From contig DHFN01000065.1 in assembly GCA_002402275.1 (NCBI GenBank), forward strand, positions 682 through 8,475: a DNA stretch of 7,794 nt. Reading direction: 5' to 3'. Shown here in pieces: positions 1-5,823 of this stretch. Within the stretch, counting starts at the first letter, position 1; each line of letters starts with the position of its first letter. Under the pieces are notes generated by a model, which had not been told where the DNA came from, searched no databases, and worked only from the letters and a program-made list of their open reading frames with translations. The DNA comes from Anaerolineales bacterium UBA4823 (GTDB taxonomy: Bacteria; Chloroflexota; Anaerolineae; Anaerolineales; UBA4823). The translations under genes were made by a program, and so were the position numbers.

Positions 1-389
1 AGATAATACTTTCTGGTTCCCACAGAACCATATTGAGACAATTGATCAGCACTGCTGGTTAATACGCTATCTAACAAAATAAAACCAGCTGGCAAGTCTA
101 TCTTGGTCAATTTCCCTTCCACATCCTTTAAATCCGTCAACATTCCTTGTAGAAAAAGCTGGCGTTGAATCGGTACCAAACTCACCTGGTCACGGGTCAC
201 CGCATTACCGCGATTGATTTTTTGGGTGGTCACAAAAACATTCACGATATCCACCGTTTGGTTAGCGGTCGCCGATTCACCGGGGGTTGTCTGAGCGGGG
301 CGGAGGAACCTTTGGTAAACCAGGACAACTGCCACAAGTCCAATTAATACAATCACAGCTAATAAGAAAAAAATTCTTCCTCGTCGCAT
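1..389 (-). CDS. cpaB: CpaB/RcpC-like Flp pilus assembly protein, 5' part only (3' end cut by window edge)
   Basis: The 129 codons visible start at ATG (387-389) and stay open to the left edge. Residues 1-5 are basic (MRRGR), followed by one hydrophobic segment at about 6-25 (signal anchor or uncleaved signal peptide). A Pro/Thr/Ser/Ala-rich linker follows at about 31-45. From about 46 on, the sequence resembles the SAF-like domain of CpaB/RcpC: a VDIVNVFVTTQKINRGNAV strand-turn, then a DLPAG motif at 98-102 leading into ILLDSVLT. CpaB/RcpC proteins are periplasm-exposed accessory proteins of the Tad/Flp pilus, usually about 250-300 residues, so roughly half is missing. A Shine-Dalgarno sits 5 bases upstream, which supports this start. 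The gene lies downstream of the Flp pilin on the same strand, the usual Tad order, and cpaE/cpaF/tadBC would be expected off the left edge. Domain architecture and context support the call; sequence identity was not tested. A generic SAF-domain protein is the alternative. Confidence 0.82.
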   Translation of the reverse strand, partial: MRRGRIFFLLAVIVLIGLVAVVLVYQRFLRPAQTTPGESATANQTVDIVNVFVTTQKINRGNAVTRDQVSLVPIQRQLFLQGMLTDLKDVEGKLTKIDLPAGFILLDSVLTSSADQLSQYGSVGTRKYY

Positions 390-625
390 TCTGCCCTCCA
401 GGATAAATAAATCAAATCATAAAATCAAGAGAAAATGCATTTGGTATATATTATAAATTCGAATAGATTTTCTATGTGTGCTTATCCCCAACAGATTTGT
501 AAGTATGCTGGAAATCCATTCCAATTGTACCTCCATCCAATCCATTTCTATATAGTTTACTTGAATTCCGGTTTATTTACCAATCATTTTTCAGATCTTT
601 TTAAAATGGAGATATTGCAAATAAA
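390..625. other. Non-coding gap between pilin terminator and cpaB-like gene
   Basis: This AT-rich stretch of about 236 bases has no convincing gene on either strand. On the minus strand a perfect TATAAT lies at 450-455, placing a possible transcript start near 443, but no acceptable -35 box lies 16-18 bases upstream. An inverted repeat ATAGA-TTT-TCTAT occupies 463-475. The 8-mer AATCCATT occurs twice in direct orientation, at 513-520 and 539-546, 26 bases apart. Since the pilin transcript should end at the terminator to the right, the cpaB-like gene probably has its own promoter here or depends on read-through. Which of the two cannot be decided from the sequence. Confidence 0.5.
395..399 (-). 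promoter_or_regulatory. Shine-Dalgarno of the cpaB-like gene
   Basis: GGAGG on the minus strand, inside TGGAGGGC, lies 5 bases before the ATG at 389. It fixes the start of the cpaB-like gene. Confidence 0.75.
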
Positions 626-660
626 ATGCCAGAGCCCTGAAGCATCAGGGCTCTGTGCAT
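626..660 (-). terminator. Intrinsic terminator of the pilin transcript
   Basis: The core is a perfect 11-bp hairpin: arm 630-640 pairs with arm 645-655 around a 4-base loop (641-644). A further 4 bp (ATGC 626-629 with GCAT 657-660) pair after a single bulged base at 656. Read on the minus strand, the hairpin is followed at once by a T-rich run (TTTTATTT), as in Rho-independent termination. On the plus strand it is followed by A-rich DNA, so it works for leftward transcription. It begins 37 bases past the pilin stop codon. Confidence 0.88.
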
Positions 661-697
661 AAAAATAAATCTAATTTTGACAAGTGAATAAATAAAT

Positions 698-844
698 TTA
701 GATGTTAGTCATGATATTGCTGAATACGTTACCAATAGCTGGTCCAAGAAGTGCTAAAACTGCGATCACCACAATAGCAACCAGAACGAGGATTAATGCG
801 TATTCTACTAAACCTTGCCCTTTTTCCTTTGGTGCAAACAACAT
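698..844 (-). CDS. flp: Flp/Fap-type prepilin (Tad / type IVc pilus major pilin)
   Basis: This 48-residue ORF is too short for ordinary ORF lists. Residues 1-9 (MLFAPKEKG) form a short charged leader ending in Gly. Prepilin peptidase should cut after Gly9, giving a 39-residue mature pilin starting QGLVEY. Glu14 is then at +5 and Tyr15 at +6, the hallmark Glu-Tyr pair of Flp pilins. Residues 16-33 (ALILVLVAIVVIAVLALL) form the single hydrophobic helix that anchors the subunit and packs in the fibre core. The tail GPAIGNVFSNIMTNI is typical of the family. A good Shine-Dalgarno lies 9 bases upstream, a consensus-like promoter about 50 bases upstream, and an intrinsic terminator just after the stop, so the gene can be expressed alone at high level. 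The cpaB-like gene lies downstream and the two-component operon upstream. The family call is secure; that this is the major rather than a minor pilin is inferred from its strong signals. Confidence 0.95.
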   Translation of the reverse strand: MLFAPKEKGQGLVEYALILVLVAIVVIAVLALLGPAIGNVFSNIMTNI

Positions 845-853
845 GATCTTTTT

Positions 854-860
854 CTCCTTT
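854..860 (-). promoter_or_regulatory. Shine-Dalgarno of the pilin gene
   Basis: AAAGGAG on the minus strand, 9 bases before the ATG at 844, is a near-perfect anti-16S match. It suggests efficient translation and confirms the start of this very short gene. Confidence 0.85.
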
Positions 861-894
861 CTATCTAAACTCTGGAACTATCATACCCTATACT

Positions 895-923
895 ATTATA
901 GAGAATCTTTATTAATTTTGCAA
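895..923 (-). promoter_or_regulatory. Sigma70-type promoter of the pilin gene
   Basis: On the minus strand a -35 box TTGCAA (918-923, 4 of 6 consensus bases) is separated by exactly 17 bases from a perfect -10 box TATAAT (895-900). Transcription would start near 888, giving a leader of about 44 bases that contains the Shine-Dalgarno. The promoter lies in the 112-base gap between the kinase stop codon and the pilin start. Confidence 0.75.
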
Positions 924-941
924 TATGCAATTTGTGAAATT
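918..941. promoter_or_regulatory. Two abutting small palindromes over and upstream of the pilin -35 box (possible operator)
   Basis: TTGCA-ATA-TGCAA (918-930) covers the -35 box, and AATTT-GTG-AAATT (929-941) overlaps it by two bases on the upstream side. A third TTGCA lies at 946-950. Position and symmetry are those expected for a dimeric regulator. The arms are only 5 bp in AT-rich DNA, so chance is a real alternative. The regulator encoded just upstream is an obvious candidate ligand, by inference only. Confidence 0.35.
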
Positions 942-956
942 TCCCTTGCATTTTTG

Positions 957-2006
957 TTAAGTCGGCATTTCCATTAACGGCAGAGAAAACTCTACTCGAC
1001 TTCCCTTTCCAACTTGAGAATTGATCTTGAAGTCTCCACCCAGTAAATCTACTCGATCATGGATGACTTTCAATCCCATGGTAGAATTTTTTTGGAGCAC
1101 ATCCGGGTCAAACCCTTGCCCATTATCCACAACCTGAACCTGGATTTCATTATCAGTTAAATTAATTTGAATTTGAATTTGAGTGGCTTGACTATAATGC
1201 AAAGCGTTATTGAGTAATTCTTGCACCGCTCTAAATATCATGACTTCAAGATAAGGCTCAAGTCGGCGTTCCATTCCATTGATAGATAATTTTATCTCCA
1301 CAGCTGGGTTTGTTTGCATCGCATCTACGTATCGTTTTAGTGTAGGAATTAAACCTAAATCATCTAACATCATCGGGCGTAATTCAAAGATAAAATCGCG
1401 CACTTTCTGAAAGGTTTGAGTCGCTGAATTCTTCAAGCTTTCCAATTCTTGTTTGGCTTTTTGTGGATCTATCTCAAATAGACGCATTGCTATTTCAGTT
1501 TGCAATATAAAATTTGAAAGCGATTGAGCTGGACCATCATGCATTTGGCGCGATAATCGTTGTCGCTCGGCTTCCTGAGCCTGGATAATCATTTCTACCC
1601 CTTCAACTGGATCGAAGTTAGATCGCGAGGCTTCAATATCATTTATACCTTTCTTTAGTTCGTCTTTTATTTCACCCAGCATCTTCTGCTGTTCTTTTAA
1701 ATGATTTAAATCACTGTGCAATTTTTCCACATTCCCATGCATGAGAAACAATCTTTGCTGCGCTTCTAAGGCAGATTCGTAGGCTGTGGGAAGATTACCT
1801 TGAGGTAAACTCTTTGTCTGAAATTTTTGTAATTCAGCCGTCACCGAAGCATTTTTTTTGGTTAACTTCTCCAATTCCATTTGAGATTGATTGAGCAATG
1901 TTTCGGCTTCGGAGATCTCTTTATCTTTTTGTTCGATCAGTGTCTCTAAATAACTTTCAATCTTACCGACGATCACAAGCGGGGTTGGTTCTCTGCGGGT
2001 ATTCAT
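957..2006 (-). CDS. Cytoplasmic sensor histidine kinase, DegS/NarL-type (HisKA_3 + HATPase_c)
   Basis: This 349-residue kinase has no membrane segment or signal peptide. Residues about 15-130 are rich in Glu, Lys, Gln and Leu and look like two coiled-coil stretches, with a break near 66-75 (SLPQGNLP). The HisKA_3 dimerisation and phosphotransfer region spans about 138-225. It has the motif ERQRLSRQMHDGPAQSLSNF, in which His156 is the predicted phosphorylated residue followed by Asp157, and ends with the ELRPMMLDDLGL helix. The HATPase_c domain (about 255-345) has an N-box ELLNNALHYS (263-272), a G1 box DNGQGFD (294-300), Gly311 in TMGLKVI and Gly333/Gly335 in VGKGS. The HDGPAQSL signature and the lack of a sensory domain resemble Bacillus DegS. 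Its start lies 3 bases after the regulator's stop, with a Shine-Dalgarno inside the regulator's last codons, so the two are coupled and presumably form a cognate pair. What it senses is not visible; partner proteins could act through the coiled coil. Confidence 0.93.
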   Translation of the reverse strand: MNTRREPTPLVIVGKIESYLETLIEQKDKEISEAETLLNQSQMELEKLTKKNASVTAELQKFQTKSLPQGNLPTAYESALEAQQRLFLMHGNVEKLHSDLNHLKEQQKMLGEIKDELKKGINDIEASRSNFDPVEGVEMIIQAQEAERQRLSRQMHDGPAQSLSNFILQTEIAMRLFEIDPQKAKQELESLKNSATQTFQKVRDFIFELRPMMLDDLGLIPTLKRYVDAMQTNPAVEIKLSINGMERRLEPYLEVMIFRAVQELLNNALHYSQATQIQIQINLTDNEIQVQVVDNGQGFDPDVLQKNSTMGLKVIHDRVDLLGGDFKINSQVGKGSRVEFSLPLMEMPT

Positions 2007-2009
2007 GAT

Positions 2010-2717
2010 TTATTCCTCATCCAATGTACGATCTATTTGTATCCAATTGTGATTGAGCGCAAATAAAGCTGCTTGAGTACGGTCGCCTACCCCCATTTTC
2101 CGCATTAGCGAAGTTACATGATTCTTAACAGTCTGATGACTGATTCCCAAAGTTTGGGCAATCTCTTTATTGGTTCTTCCTTCAGCCAGATAGGCTAGTA
2201 CTTGCTTTTCACGCAGTGACAGTTGTTTAAAGTATTTATCTATCCCGTCTTCAACTATTATATTTCCTTCTTTTTGGAGCTGCAACCAATTCTGTAATTC
2301 TAAATCGGTCATTTTTTGTCCCTCTACAAAATAATATCCTTCCACAACTCCATAAATGATTTCAATCAATTCCTCGGGGGGAATATCTTTTGTACAATAA
2401 GCACAGACTCCCACTTGCATTGCAGATAAAATCAATTCAGGGCGAGTATCAGCGGTCAGGATAATCAATTTCGTTTTTATTTTTTCCGATGTCACTTCCT
2501 TAGCCAATTCCAATCCATCCATACCCGGTAAATTTTCATCCACAATTGCAACTCGGGGTTGGATTTGGCGAATCACTTTTAGTCCTTCCAAACCATCACT
2601 TGCGTATGCTTTGACCTCAAAATCCTTTTCCAAAGTTAATATATCCCCCACCCCCTGCCGAAAGATAGGATGGTCGTCAATTATAATCAGGCTGATGGTT
2701 GAATTTTCCCTAACCAA
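2010..2717 (-). CDS. NarL/DegU-family response regulator (REC + LuxR-type HTH)
   Basis: The protein has 235 residues. The receiver domain spans about 8-125: acidic pocket Asp14-Asp15 followed by HPIFRQG, predicted phospho-acceptor Asp60 in IVDENLPGMDG, switch Thr88 in LILTAD, aromatic Tyr107, and conserved Lys110 in CTKD. A linker (about 126-163) leads to a LuxR/GerE helix-turn-helix (about 165-226) with LSLREKQVLAYLAEGRTNKEI and the recognition helix region ISHQTVKNHVTSLMRKMG. All residues needed for phosphorylation are present. The start codon is TTG (2715-2717). An in-frame stop (that of the preceding glycosyltransferase gene) lies upstream at 2769-2771 with no ATG, GTG or other TTG between, so no better start exists. 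A GAGG lies 11 bases upstream. Its own promoter lies in the 51-base gap before it. It probably acts with the kinase that follows. The neighbouring pilin promoter is a likely but unproven target. Confidence 0.94.
   Translation of the reverse strand: MVRENSTISLIIIDDHPIFRQGVGDILTLEKDFEVKAYASDGLEGLKVIRQIQPRVAIVDENLPGMDGLELAKEVTSEKIKTKLIILTADTRPELILSAMQVGVCAYCTKDIPPEELIEIIYGVVEGYYFVEGQKMTDLELQNWLQLQKEGNIIVEDGIDKYFKQLSLREKQVLAYLAEGRTNKEIAQTLGISHQTVKNHVTSLMRKMGVGDRTQAALFALNHNWIQIDRTLDEE
2014..2018 (-). promoter_or_regulatory. Shine-Dalgarno of the kinase gene, inside the regulator's 3' end
   Basis: GAGGA on the minus strand lies 7 bases before the kinase ATG (2004-2006), within the last two sense codons of the regulator. 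This arrangement implies translational coupling of the pair. Confidence 0.65.
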
Positions 2718-2738
2718 GGTATTTTCATCCTCGATCTC

Positions 2739-2767
2739 AGTATAGCACGAATATGCTCCTTTTACAA
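2739..2767 (-). promoter_or_regulatory. Candidate sigma70 promoter of the regulator-kinase operon
   Basis: On the minus strand TTGTAA (2762-2767, 4 of 6) and TATACT (2739-2744, 5 of 6) are separated by exactly 17 bases. Transcription would begin near 2732, only about 15 bases before the TTG start codon. No terminator hairpin is visible between the glycosyltransferase stop (2769) and this promoter, so read-through from the upstream operon is also possible. Confidence 0.55.
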
Positions 2768-2768
2768 T

Positions 2769-4292
2769 TTAAGGGGATAAGATTTTATCTGATGACCAAT
2801 GATACACTGTCAGCGGACCTAAGCCACTCTCTTGACCAAAACGATTATACCCTTGATATAGAATGGGTCGATGGGCGGTCAAGAGTGGATACCATCCCGG
2901 AAAACATACTAAAACTTCTATCTCTTCTTGACTTAAGTATTCACCTAAGCGTTCTTCATCCCGGATAAATGGAATGACAGAGGGATTAATCAACCCCGCC
3001 AAATCAACCATGTCGCGTTCACCATAATAACCCATTGCCCCAATATCATGCACGGCAATTTCAGTAGTTGAAGGGACGTTCGCCTTGACCCATAATGCTG
3101 TATCAACCATCTGACTCTCAATAAAGGCAACATCTTTCGCATAAGCAACTGCACCAAGGCAATAAAAAATCATCCCAACTAAGACAATGGAGCTTTTCCA
3201 GGCTGAATTCACGATCCAAGCCCATTTTGAAGGCTTTGAAAACACTCCCCAGCAGAGAACCGCTCCTTTTAAACCAATCAGATAAAAAACAGCCATGGCT
3301 GGCTGGACATATCTTCCATGTTGATAGGTCACTGGTAAATTCATCGCATAAATCCCAATATAAAAAAAATACCAAAATGCAAATGCCAGAGTAACCCAAT
3401 CAGAAGTTCGCAACGCTTGATATATTCCAACCAAAAAACCGGGGAGTAAAATCGCCCCTACACCAACCCAGCTCAAGCTCAGTAAATTGAAATATCTTAT
3501 CCAATACGGGATCGTCCGTAAAGACGCATACTCAGCTTGTTTAGCATAAAAAGTGGTGGTCAGCCAGCTTCCACTGGTAGTTCGATTAAACCAGAAATAA
3601 CTTAACCCTAATAAACTCAAAATAAACATTAAGCCCAAACCCTTTTTGATAATGGGTAAAAGAGAATGCTTCTGAAGTCCCTTCCAGCCCTTTGATAAGA
3701 AGAGTTTACCGGCTATCGGAATGATCAGAGTGATTAAATCGGGGCGCACCCAGACACAAATTCCTAAAAATAATCCCCATTGCCACCCCCTATCACCCTC
3801 TGTTTCCAACCAGAAAAAAAGGAAAGTAACCAGGGCAATGCTCAACATCGTTTCCATCCCGCTCAAGGCTGCCCAAACATAATGCCATTCAAAAAGAAAT
3901 AAAAGAGCTAACCCATTAGATAAACCTGGTGGACAATATTTGAGGAGGTAGCTGCGCATCACCAGAATACATCCCATCAGCAGTAAACCTCCAATGAAAG
4001 TATTCCAAATTAAGGGAGCGATATGGAAAAGATAACCAAGGGTGATCAACATTGTCCATAATGGAGAAGTTGATCCCCCTGAGGTTTTACCAGGCATAAA
4101 TGTCCATCCTAATCCCTGGGCAATATTGCGCGCATACGTCTGATGAATCCAGGCATCATCGAGGGGAAAACCCACCCGATAATATAGACTACTCACGGAT
4201 AAATAGACCCCTAGAGAGACTATTCCGCCGATTAAATAGAATAATCCATATTTCTTATCGAATAAACTGATAAATCTTCCAGGTTTGTTCAT
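2769..4292 (-). CDS. GT-C superfamily (PMT/GT39-like) membrane glycosyltransferase, third gene of the cassette
   Basis: This 507-residue integral membrane protein has roughly ten or more hydrophobic segments, the first at about 16-38. The first extracytoplasmic loop carries PLDDAWIHQTYARNIAQG with Asp45-Asp46. GT-C enzymes place the catalytic base here and use lipid-phosphate-linked sugars. It is followed by GWTFMPGKTSGGSTSPLW (62-79), and LSGMETML (143-150) lies further along. A soluble tail (about 388-507) contains the segment around HDIGAMGYYGERDMVDLAG (415-433), a pattern I associate with this bacterial GT39-like group. Its ATG at 4292 lies 38 bases inside the end of the preceding gene. 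No Shine-Dalgarno is obvious and no other start codon lies before the first membrane segment, so reinitiation is likely. Donor and acceptor cannot be deduced. The likely role is transfer of sugar to a surface polymer or protein on the outer face of the membrane. Confidence 0.85.
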   Translation of the reverse strand: MNKPGRFISLFDKKYGLFYLIGGIVSLGVYLSVSSLYYRVGFPLDDAWIHQTYARNIAQGLGWTFMPGKTSGGSTSPLWTMLITLGYLFHIAPLIWNTFIGGLLLMGCILVMRSYLLKYCPPGLSNGLALLFLFEWHYVWAALSGMETMLSIALVTFLFFWLETEGDRGWQWGLFLGICVWVRPDLITLIIPIAGKLFLSKGWKGLQKHSLLPIIKKGLGLMFILSLLGLSYFWFNRTTSGSWLTTTFYAKQAEYASLRTIPYWIRYFNLLSLSWVGVGAILLPGFLVGIYQALRTSDWVTLAFAFWYFFYIGIYAMNLPVTYQHGRYVQPAMAVFYLIGLKGAVLCWGVFSKPSKWAWIVNSAWKSSIVLVGMIFYCLGAVAYAKDVAFIESQMVDTALWVKANVPSTTEIAVHDIGAMGYYGERDMVDLAGLINPSVIPFIRDEERLGEYLSQEEIEVLVCFPGWYPLLTAHRPILYQGYNRFGQESGLGPLTVYHWSSDKILSP

Positions 4293-5823
4293 TTTCTAGC
4301 AGATGAAATCCATCAAAATCTTGCGGGAAAAAATAATATTGATCTATCTCAGGTGGGTGATTTTCTTCCAGGATCAACCACTCCGCACCATATTTCTGAG
4401 CGACCTGTTTTACAGCGTTGACCCCTCCGACTGGTATCGCTAATGCATTCTTCTTACACACTAAATAAAATCCTACTGGATTATTGACCAGAACTGCTTT
4501 ATTTTCAGTATTATTTGAAAAATCTACCTTAGAGCAGAGTTGAGAATAGAACCGTTGGGATTCATTCCAGAGTGGTTTTTCCCAGCTATTTCCAATCACT
4601 CTTTGAGTGGTTACAAGCATGGTAAAAGAGAATGCCAATATTATGCCAGCCCAATAAAAAATTCGTCGGGATTGGGCTTTATTCCAATGCCGCACCAGGT
4701 TTCCCCAATCCAAAAATCGTTCGAAACCGACCCCAGAAAATATCCAGAAAAAGGGTTGAAATGCAGCTGATGCATGAAAAAAACCACCTCGATAACCCGC
4801 ATAAGGAAATATTAGACTCATTAGGAAGAATAAAGCCAGCCAGGGTATCCAAATCAACTTGCTGATAATTTTAGAACGGTACCCCCAAGCTCCGATCAGG
4901 ATCAAAGCACTCAGAAATATTTCTCCTTCAACTGCAATAAAGGTCAGTAAGTTTTGCCCTGAAGAATATAAACGGTCCTTGAGGTTAAGGATTAAACCAT
5001 TTTGCCACCAGTACGAAAAATTAAGTCGTTCGGGTGGATAAGAAAATAGATCATTATAATTTCGCAGCCATAAAGTGCGTTGATTTCCAGGAGGAAAAAA
5101 AGCTTGAAATAATTCCCAGTTTCGATAATACCACCCCCCCATGATAATCAGATATCCACCAAGAGGGAGAATAATCCATTGAAGATACCGTGAGATTGGG
5201 GCATGGGCTCGGTAACATTCCCACAATCCAAATCCACTACATAAAACTAACCATACCAAACCATCTGCTCGGGAAAAGTGCAATAAACCACTGAACATTC
5301 CCGCTAGAAATATCCAAATTCCACTTTTCTGAAGGGCTTTTTGGGTAATCAGAATCCAGCCACATCCTAGGAACATCGAAAGAGCGAAAGTGTCAGTGGT
5401 TGCTAAATACGCGGTGTAAAAACCCGGAAACAAAGCCATCATCCCAGCAAAGAGTGAGGTAGTGTGTTTCTGGGTCAGCTTCCAGCTAAGAGAATAGGTC
5501 CATGGAGAAATCAATGAGGCAAGCAGGATAAACGGCATTCTTCCCCAAAGCCAAGTGCTGCTCTTGCCAACTAGCATTCCTAAATAAGCTAATAATGAAG
5601 TCAATGGCATCCAATAAAGGTGGGAAGGCGCGGGGATTGGGGAAGGATTATTGAGATAATTCCAAATGAAAGGTTCAACAAAACCTTTTCCAGCAAAGAT
5701 CTCTTGAGCAGTTACGTAATAATACTCGGAATCCATGTATCCTGGGCTGGTCTGAAACTTGGCTATTCCCAGATAAATCAGCAGACCTCCCAACCAAAGC
5801 AGGAAAACTTCTTTTTGTTTCAT
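4255..5823 (-). CDS. GT-C superfamily (PMT/GT39-like) membrane glycosyltransferase, second gene of the cassette
   Basis: This 522-residue multi-spanning protein begins with a short basic N-terminus and a membrane segment at about 6-21. The first loop reads PGYMDSEYYYVTAQEI, with Asp31 in the position of the GT-C catalytic acid. It continues into EPFIWNYLNNPSPIPAPSHL and YWMPLTSL (about 50-77), a conserved-looking loop. Further landmarks are SRADGLVWL (184-192) and PYAGYRGGFFHASAAF (340-355), both in or next to membrane segments. The last segment ends near 406, and 410-522 is a soluble domain that differs from those of its two neighbours. The ATG overlaps the stop of the preceding gene as ATGA (5820-5823), classical translational coupling, and no separate ribosome site is visible. 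This resembles poorly characterised GT39-type proteins common in Chloroflexota genomes. Sugar specificity is unknown. Confidence 0.85.
   Translation of the reverse strand: MKQKEVFLLWLGGLLIYLGIAKFQTSPGYMDSEYYYVTAQEIFAGKGFVEPFIWNYLNNPSPIPAPSHLYWMPLTSLLAYLGMLVGKSSTWLWGRMPFILLASLISPWTYSLSWKLTQKHTTSLFAGMMALFPGFYTAYLATTDTFALSMFLGCGWILITQKALQKSGIWIFLAGMFSGLLHFSRADGLVWLVLCSGFGLWECYRAHAPISRYLQWIILPLGGYLIIMGGWYYRNWELFQAFFPPGNQRTLWLRNYNDLFSYPPERLNFSYWWQNGLILNLKDRLYSSGQNLLTFIAVEGEIFLSALILIGAWGYRSKIISKLIWIPWLALFFLMSLIFPYAGYRGGFFHASAAFQPFFWIFSGVGFERFLDWGNLVRHWNKAQSRRIFYWAGIILAFSFTMLVTTQRVIGNSWEKPLWNESQRFYSQLCSKVDFSNNTENKAVLVNNPVGFYLVCKKNALAIPVGGVNAVKQVAQKYGAEWLILEENHPPEIDQYYFFPQDFDGFHLLENEQTWKIYQFIR

Noticed and set aside
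417..545. Minus-strand ORF of 42 codons in the gap before the cpaB-like gene
   Set aside because: No Shine-Dalgarno precedes its ATG, the product resembles nothing recognisable, and such length is expected by chance in AT-rich DNA. A 15-codon ORF in another frame near 517, with GGAGG upstream, is likewise too short to support.
612..926. Inverted 10-mer pair ATATTGCAAA (plus 612-621, minus 917-926) flanking the pilin unit
   Set aside because: A 10-base AT-rich match within about 1 kb is expected roughly once by chance. One copy lies just past the terminator, where no role is apparent, and there is no sign of a mobile element such as a target duplication or transposase.
702..977. Plus-strand ORF of 91 codons across the pilin region
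   Set aside because: It runs antisense to the Flp pilin, whose family motif, ribosome site, promoter and terminator are all on the minus strand. The antisense product has no recognisable features.
3118..3399. Cysteine-rich minus-strand ORF of 93 codons within the third glycosyltransferase
   Set aside because: A frame shadow of the GT-C gene. The cysteines and tryptophans come from reading its hydrophobic codons out of frame.
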